64,000 nt of DNA from Dongia sedimenti (GTDB taxonomy: Bacteria; Pseudomonadota; Alphaproteobacteria; Dongiales; Dongiaceae): assembly GCA_030715195.1 (NCBI GenBank), contig JAUYVI010000001.1, forward strand, positions 124,001 through 188,000. The letters are read 5' to 3'. The notes beneath the pieces were generated by a model. It had not been told where the DNA came from, searched no databases, and saw only the letters and a list, made by a program, of their open reading frames with translations. Each line of letters opens with the position of its first letter. The first letter of the stretch is position 1. This document shows positions 61,914 to 64,000 of the stretch, in pieces. A program made the translations under genes and the position numbers.

Positions 61914-63023
61914 GTGAAACTCTCATTCTTCATGATGCCCCTCCACAGCATGAACCGGGACTACCACACGACGCTCATGGAGGACGTTGAGTCGGTGGTC
62001 CTAGCCGACAAGCTCGGCTTCGAAGAGGTCTGGATCGGAGAGCACTACACTTGCACGATCGAGCAGGTATCCTCGCCGCTCTTGTTCCTGGCGCACATCG
62101 CCAGCAAGACCAAGAACATCAAGCTGGGGACCGGGGTTATCCCGCTGCCGCTCTATCACCCGGTCATGCTCTCCTCCCACATCGCGCTGCTCGACCATCT
62201 GACTGAGGGCCGGCTGATCCTTGGGGTCGGGACCGGGGCGCTCGGTTCGGATTTCGAGGCGTTCGGGATTCCGAACGCCAACCGGCCGGAGATGATGATG
62301 GACTCGCTGGACATCATGCTGAAGATCTGGGCCTCCAGCGCGCCCTATGAGATCAAGGGGAAATACTGGAACGTCACGTTAAAGGACAAGGTGTGGCCGG
62401 ATCTCGGCGTCGGCGAGCTGCCCAAGCCCTATCAGCTGCCCCATCCGCCGCTGGCCCTCTCCGTCAGCAGCCCGAACTCCAACTCGATCCGCGTGGCGGC
62501 GCAGCGCAATATGATGCCCATCTCCGCCAACTTTGTTGCATCATGGGTGGTGAAGACCCATTGGGCAACTTACGCCGATGAAATGCAGAAGCTCGGCAAG
62601 GTTCCCGACGGCGGGAATTGGCGGGTGGCGCGCAGCATCTTCGTTGCCGATACCGATGCCGCGGCGGAAGCCTATGTCCAGACGCCTCAGGGGGCCTATG
62701 ACTGGTATTACGACTATATGTTCCAGGTCTATAAGCGCCTGGGCGCGGCGGCATTGCTGGCGCCGACCCCTGACACGCCGGAAAGCACCATCACCCACCA
62801 GATGGTCCGCGACAGCTTCGTCATCTATGGAAGCCCCGAGACCGTTGCGCGTAAGATCCTCGCCTTGCGGGAGGAGGTCGGGCCCTTCGAGCGGCTGCTG
62901 ATGACGGCGCATGACGGCAAGGACAAGGCGATCATGCATAAGTCGATGGAGCTCCTCGCCAAGAAGGTCATGCCGATGGTCAATGCGAAACTCGGAGCCC
63001 GGACCCCGGAAATGGCGCGCTGA
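61914..63023 (+). CDS. Luciferase-like flavin-dependent monooxygenase (LLM class, limonene-monooxygenase-like)
   Basis: A 369-residue TIM-barrel oxygenase. GTG 61914 follows AAAGGAAG. It opens with MKLSFFMMPLH and has ADKLGFEEVWIGEHYT, LGTGVIPLPLYHPVML and GRLILGVGTGALGSD, all typical of the bacterial luciferase family; the overall look is of limonene 1,2-monooxygenase-type members. It needs reduced flavin from a separate reductase, here probably the one at 59058. It leads an operon with an FAD-linked oxidase. Confidence 0.9.
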   Translation: MKLSFFMMPLHSMNRDYHTTLMEDVESVVLADKLGFEEVWIGEHYTCTIEQVSSPLLFLAHIASKTKNIKLGTGVIPLPLYHPVMLSSHIALLDHLTEGRLILGVGTGALGSDFEAFGIPNANRPEMMMDSLDIMLKIWASSAPYEIKGKYWNVTLKDKVWPDLGVGELPKPYQLPHPPLALSVSSPNSNSIRVAAQRNMMPISANFVASWVVKTHWATYADEMQKLGKVPDGGNWRVARSIFVADTDAAAEAYVQTPQGAYDWYYDYMFQVYKRLGAAALLAPTPDTPESTITHQMVRDSFVIYGSPETVARKILALREEVGPFERLLMTAHDGKDKAIMHKSMELLAKKVMPMVNAKLGARTPEMAR

Positions 63024-63047
63024 CAGGCGTGAAGATCGGAGACCTTT

Positions 63048-64000
63048 GTGACCGCGCAGTCCGCTGACCTCCTGCAACCCGGCAAACTCTGGTGGAACTG
63101 GTTTGGCGAGCAGAACTTCGTGCCGCGCTACACCACCGCGCCGCGGGACGAGGAGGATGTCCGGCGCATCGTCCTGAAGGCCCAGGAACTGGGACTGCCG
63201 GTGCGTTCCTCCGGCCGGGGGCATTCCAATCCGGCAATCGTGCCGACGCCCGGCATCCATATCGACTTCCGGTCGTTCGGCGCGGTCATCGGCGTCGACA
63301 AGCAGAAGCTGCAGGTCACCGTCCAGCCCGGCATCACGGTCGGCGAGCTCAGCCGCTACCTCCGCACCCAAGGCATGTCGCTCAACAATCAGGGCGACAT
63401 CGACACGCAGTCGGTGTGCGGGGCGATCATGACGGCCACCCATGGCGCCGGCATCACGCTTCCCTGTTTCTCCGCCCAGATGATCGGCGCCCGCATCGTC
63501 ACCGCCGACGGGAGCTTCGTCGATCTTTCCGCGGAAACCGACGGCGAGCTGTTCAAGGCTTTTCGTGCCTCGCTCGGCATGTTCGGCGTCGTGGTCTCGC
63601 TGACGCTCCAGGCCGTCCCGTCCTACAACATCCGCAAGACCTCCTGGAACGCCGATGTCGAGGACTGCATCGGTGGATTGCGCGAGAGATTGGCGAGCAA
63701 CCGCACCTTCTGGTTCTTCTGGCTGCCGCATCGGAAATCCGCAGATCTCTTCGTCCTGCCCAGCGACATTCCGAACAGGGCCAGCCGCGACCACGATATC
63801 TGCCACATGCGCAGCTACAACGCCGTCCCGGTCGCGGATCCGGCGCCGGCACTCGGGCCCGGTGAGCAATTCGACCACAGCTCGGTGATCTTCCCCAACC
63901 TCTACGAGCCGAATTTCCGCGAGATGGAATATGCCGTGCCGATGGATGCGTTCGAGGAGACTTTTGCGGAGGTGCGGCAACTGCTCCTGAGGGAGTATGC
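63048..64000 (+). CDS. FAD-binding oxidase (VAO type, aldonolactone-oxidase-like), partial
   Basis: The frame opens at GTG 63048 (GGAG seven bases before) and runs to the window edge without a stop (317 codons). The FAD-binding domain is clear: TAPRDEEDVRRIVLKA and VRSSGRGHSN near residues 32-68, then GELSRYLRTQGMSLNNQGDI and the GAIMTATHGAG motif at about 125-135 with the usual histidine. The second half resembles the D-arabinono-lactone oxidase domain (FWFFWLPHRKSADLF). It may oxidise the alcohol or lactone product of the monooxygenase 24 bases upstream. The C terminus is outside the window. Confidence 0.85.
   Translation, partial: MTAQSADLLQPGKLWWNWFGEQNFVPRYTTAPRDEEDVRRIVLKAQELGLPVRSSGRGHSNPAIVPTPGIHIDFRSFGAVIGVDKQKLQVTVQPGITVGELSRYLRTQGMSLNNQGDIDTQSVCGAIMTATHGAGITLPCFSAQMIGARIVTADGSFVDLSAETDGELFKAFRASLGMFGVVVSLTLQAVPSYNIRKTSWNADVEDCIGGLRERLASNRTFWFFWLPHRKSADLFVLPSDIPNRASRDHDICHMRSYNAVPVADPAPALGPGEQFDHSSVIFPNLYEPNFREMEYAVPMDAFEETFAEVRQLLLREY

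Noticed and set aside
1-64000. CRISPR arrays, rRNA genes, intact tRNAs, insertion sequences, complete prophage
   Set aside because: I saw no regularly spaced repeats, rRNA sequence, complete cloverleaf, transposase or run of phage genes. Only the tRNA fragments and the single DUF2280 gene hint at mobile DNA.

Overview
The window is GC-rich, gene-dense DNA made mostly of uptake systems with adjoining catabolic enzymes and regulators. Its gene families and operon style (two branched-chain amino-acid type ABC systems, a peptide ABC system, a UgpC/MalK-type sugar system, a polyamine-type system, TonB receptor, LuxR solo, ATGA/GTGA overlaps throughout) suggest a versatile soil- or plant-associated alphaproteobacterium, possibly Rhodospirillales or Rhizobiales. 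That placement is an inference from style; no rRNA or other phylogenetic marker is present.

Layout. 1-5.7 kb: end of a Liv-type binding protein, two ATPases and two permeases (Liv system I), then an ArgE-like M20 hydrolase and an amidohydrolase. 5.7-8.2 kb (minus): PRISE-type SDR and class III aminotransferase. 8.5-13.3 kb: complete Liv-type system II. 13.3-14.6 kb: repeats and an orphan phage-type DUF2280 gene. 14.9-17.1 kb: two tandem phytanoyl-CoA-dioxygenase-like enzymes and a RidA-family protein. 17.2-25.5 kb: a LuxR-type regulator behind a near-perfect sigma-54 promoter, then a LuxR solo, a proline iminopeptidase and a five-gene peptide ABC transporter, an arrangement matching the plant-signal PipR type. 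25.5-26.2 kb: small SET-domain gene between two copies of a short dispersed repeat. 26.4-37.9 kb: sugar-type locus (UgpC ATPase, TetR, epimerase, GNAT, DHDPS-like lyase, two Gfo/Idh oxidoreductases, binding protein, two permeases, LacI) with two LacI-type operators. 38.1-39.6 kb: small basic ORF, cupin and TetR. 39.9-44.0 kb: TonB receptor, AraC regulator and two small uncharacterised genes. 44.0-46.4 kb: gene-poor scar with two degenerate tRNA-Arg 3' halves and one GNAT gene. 46.4-52.4 kb (minus): RND adaptor, RND pump, response regulator and kinase in one operon. 52.8 kb: cytochrome b561.

53.6-64 kb is the most distinctive region. An AcoR-type sigma-54 activator sits among three operons, each with a -24/-12 promoter and a GTCTC-N6-GAGAC type inverted repeat upstream: (i) a polyamine-type ABC importer whose two permeases are fused, (ii) a flavin reductase plus a DadA-like FAD dehydrogenase, and (iii) a luciferase-type flavin monooxygenase plus an FAD-linked oxidase cut by the window end. 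Together they look like one inducible system that imports an amine-like compound and oxidises it with a two-component flavin monooxygenase; the substrate is unknown.
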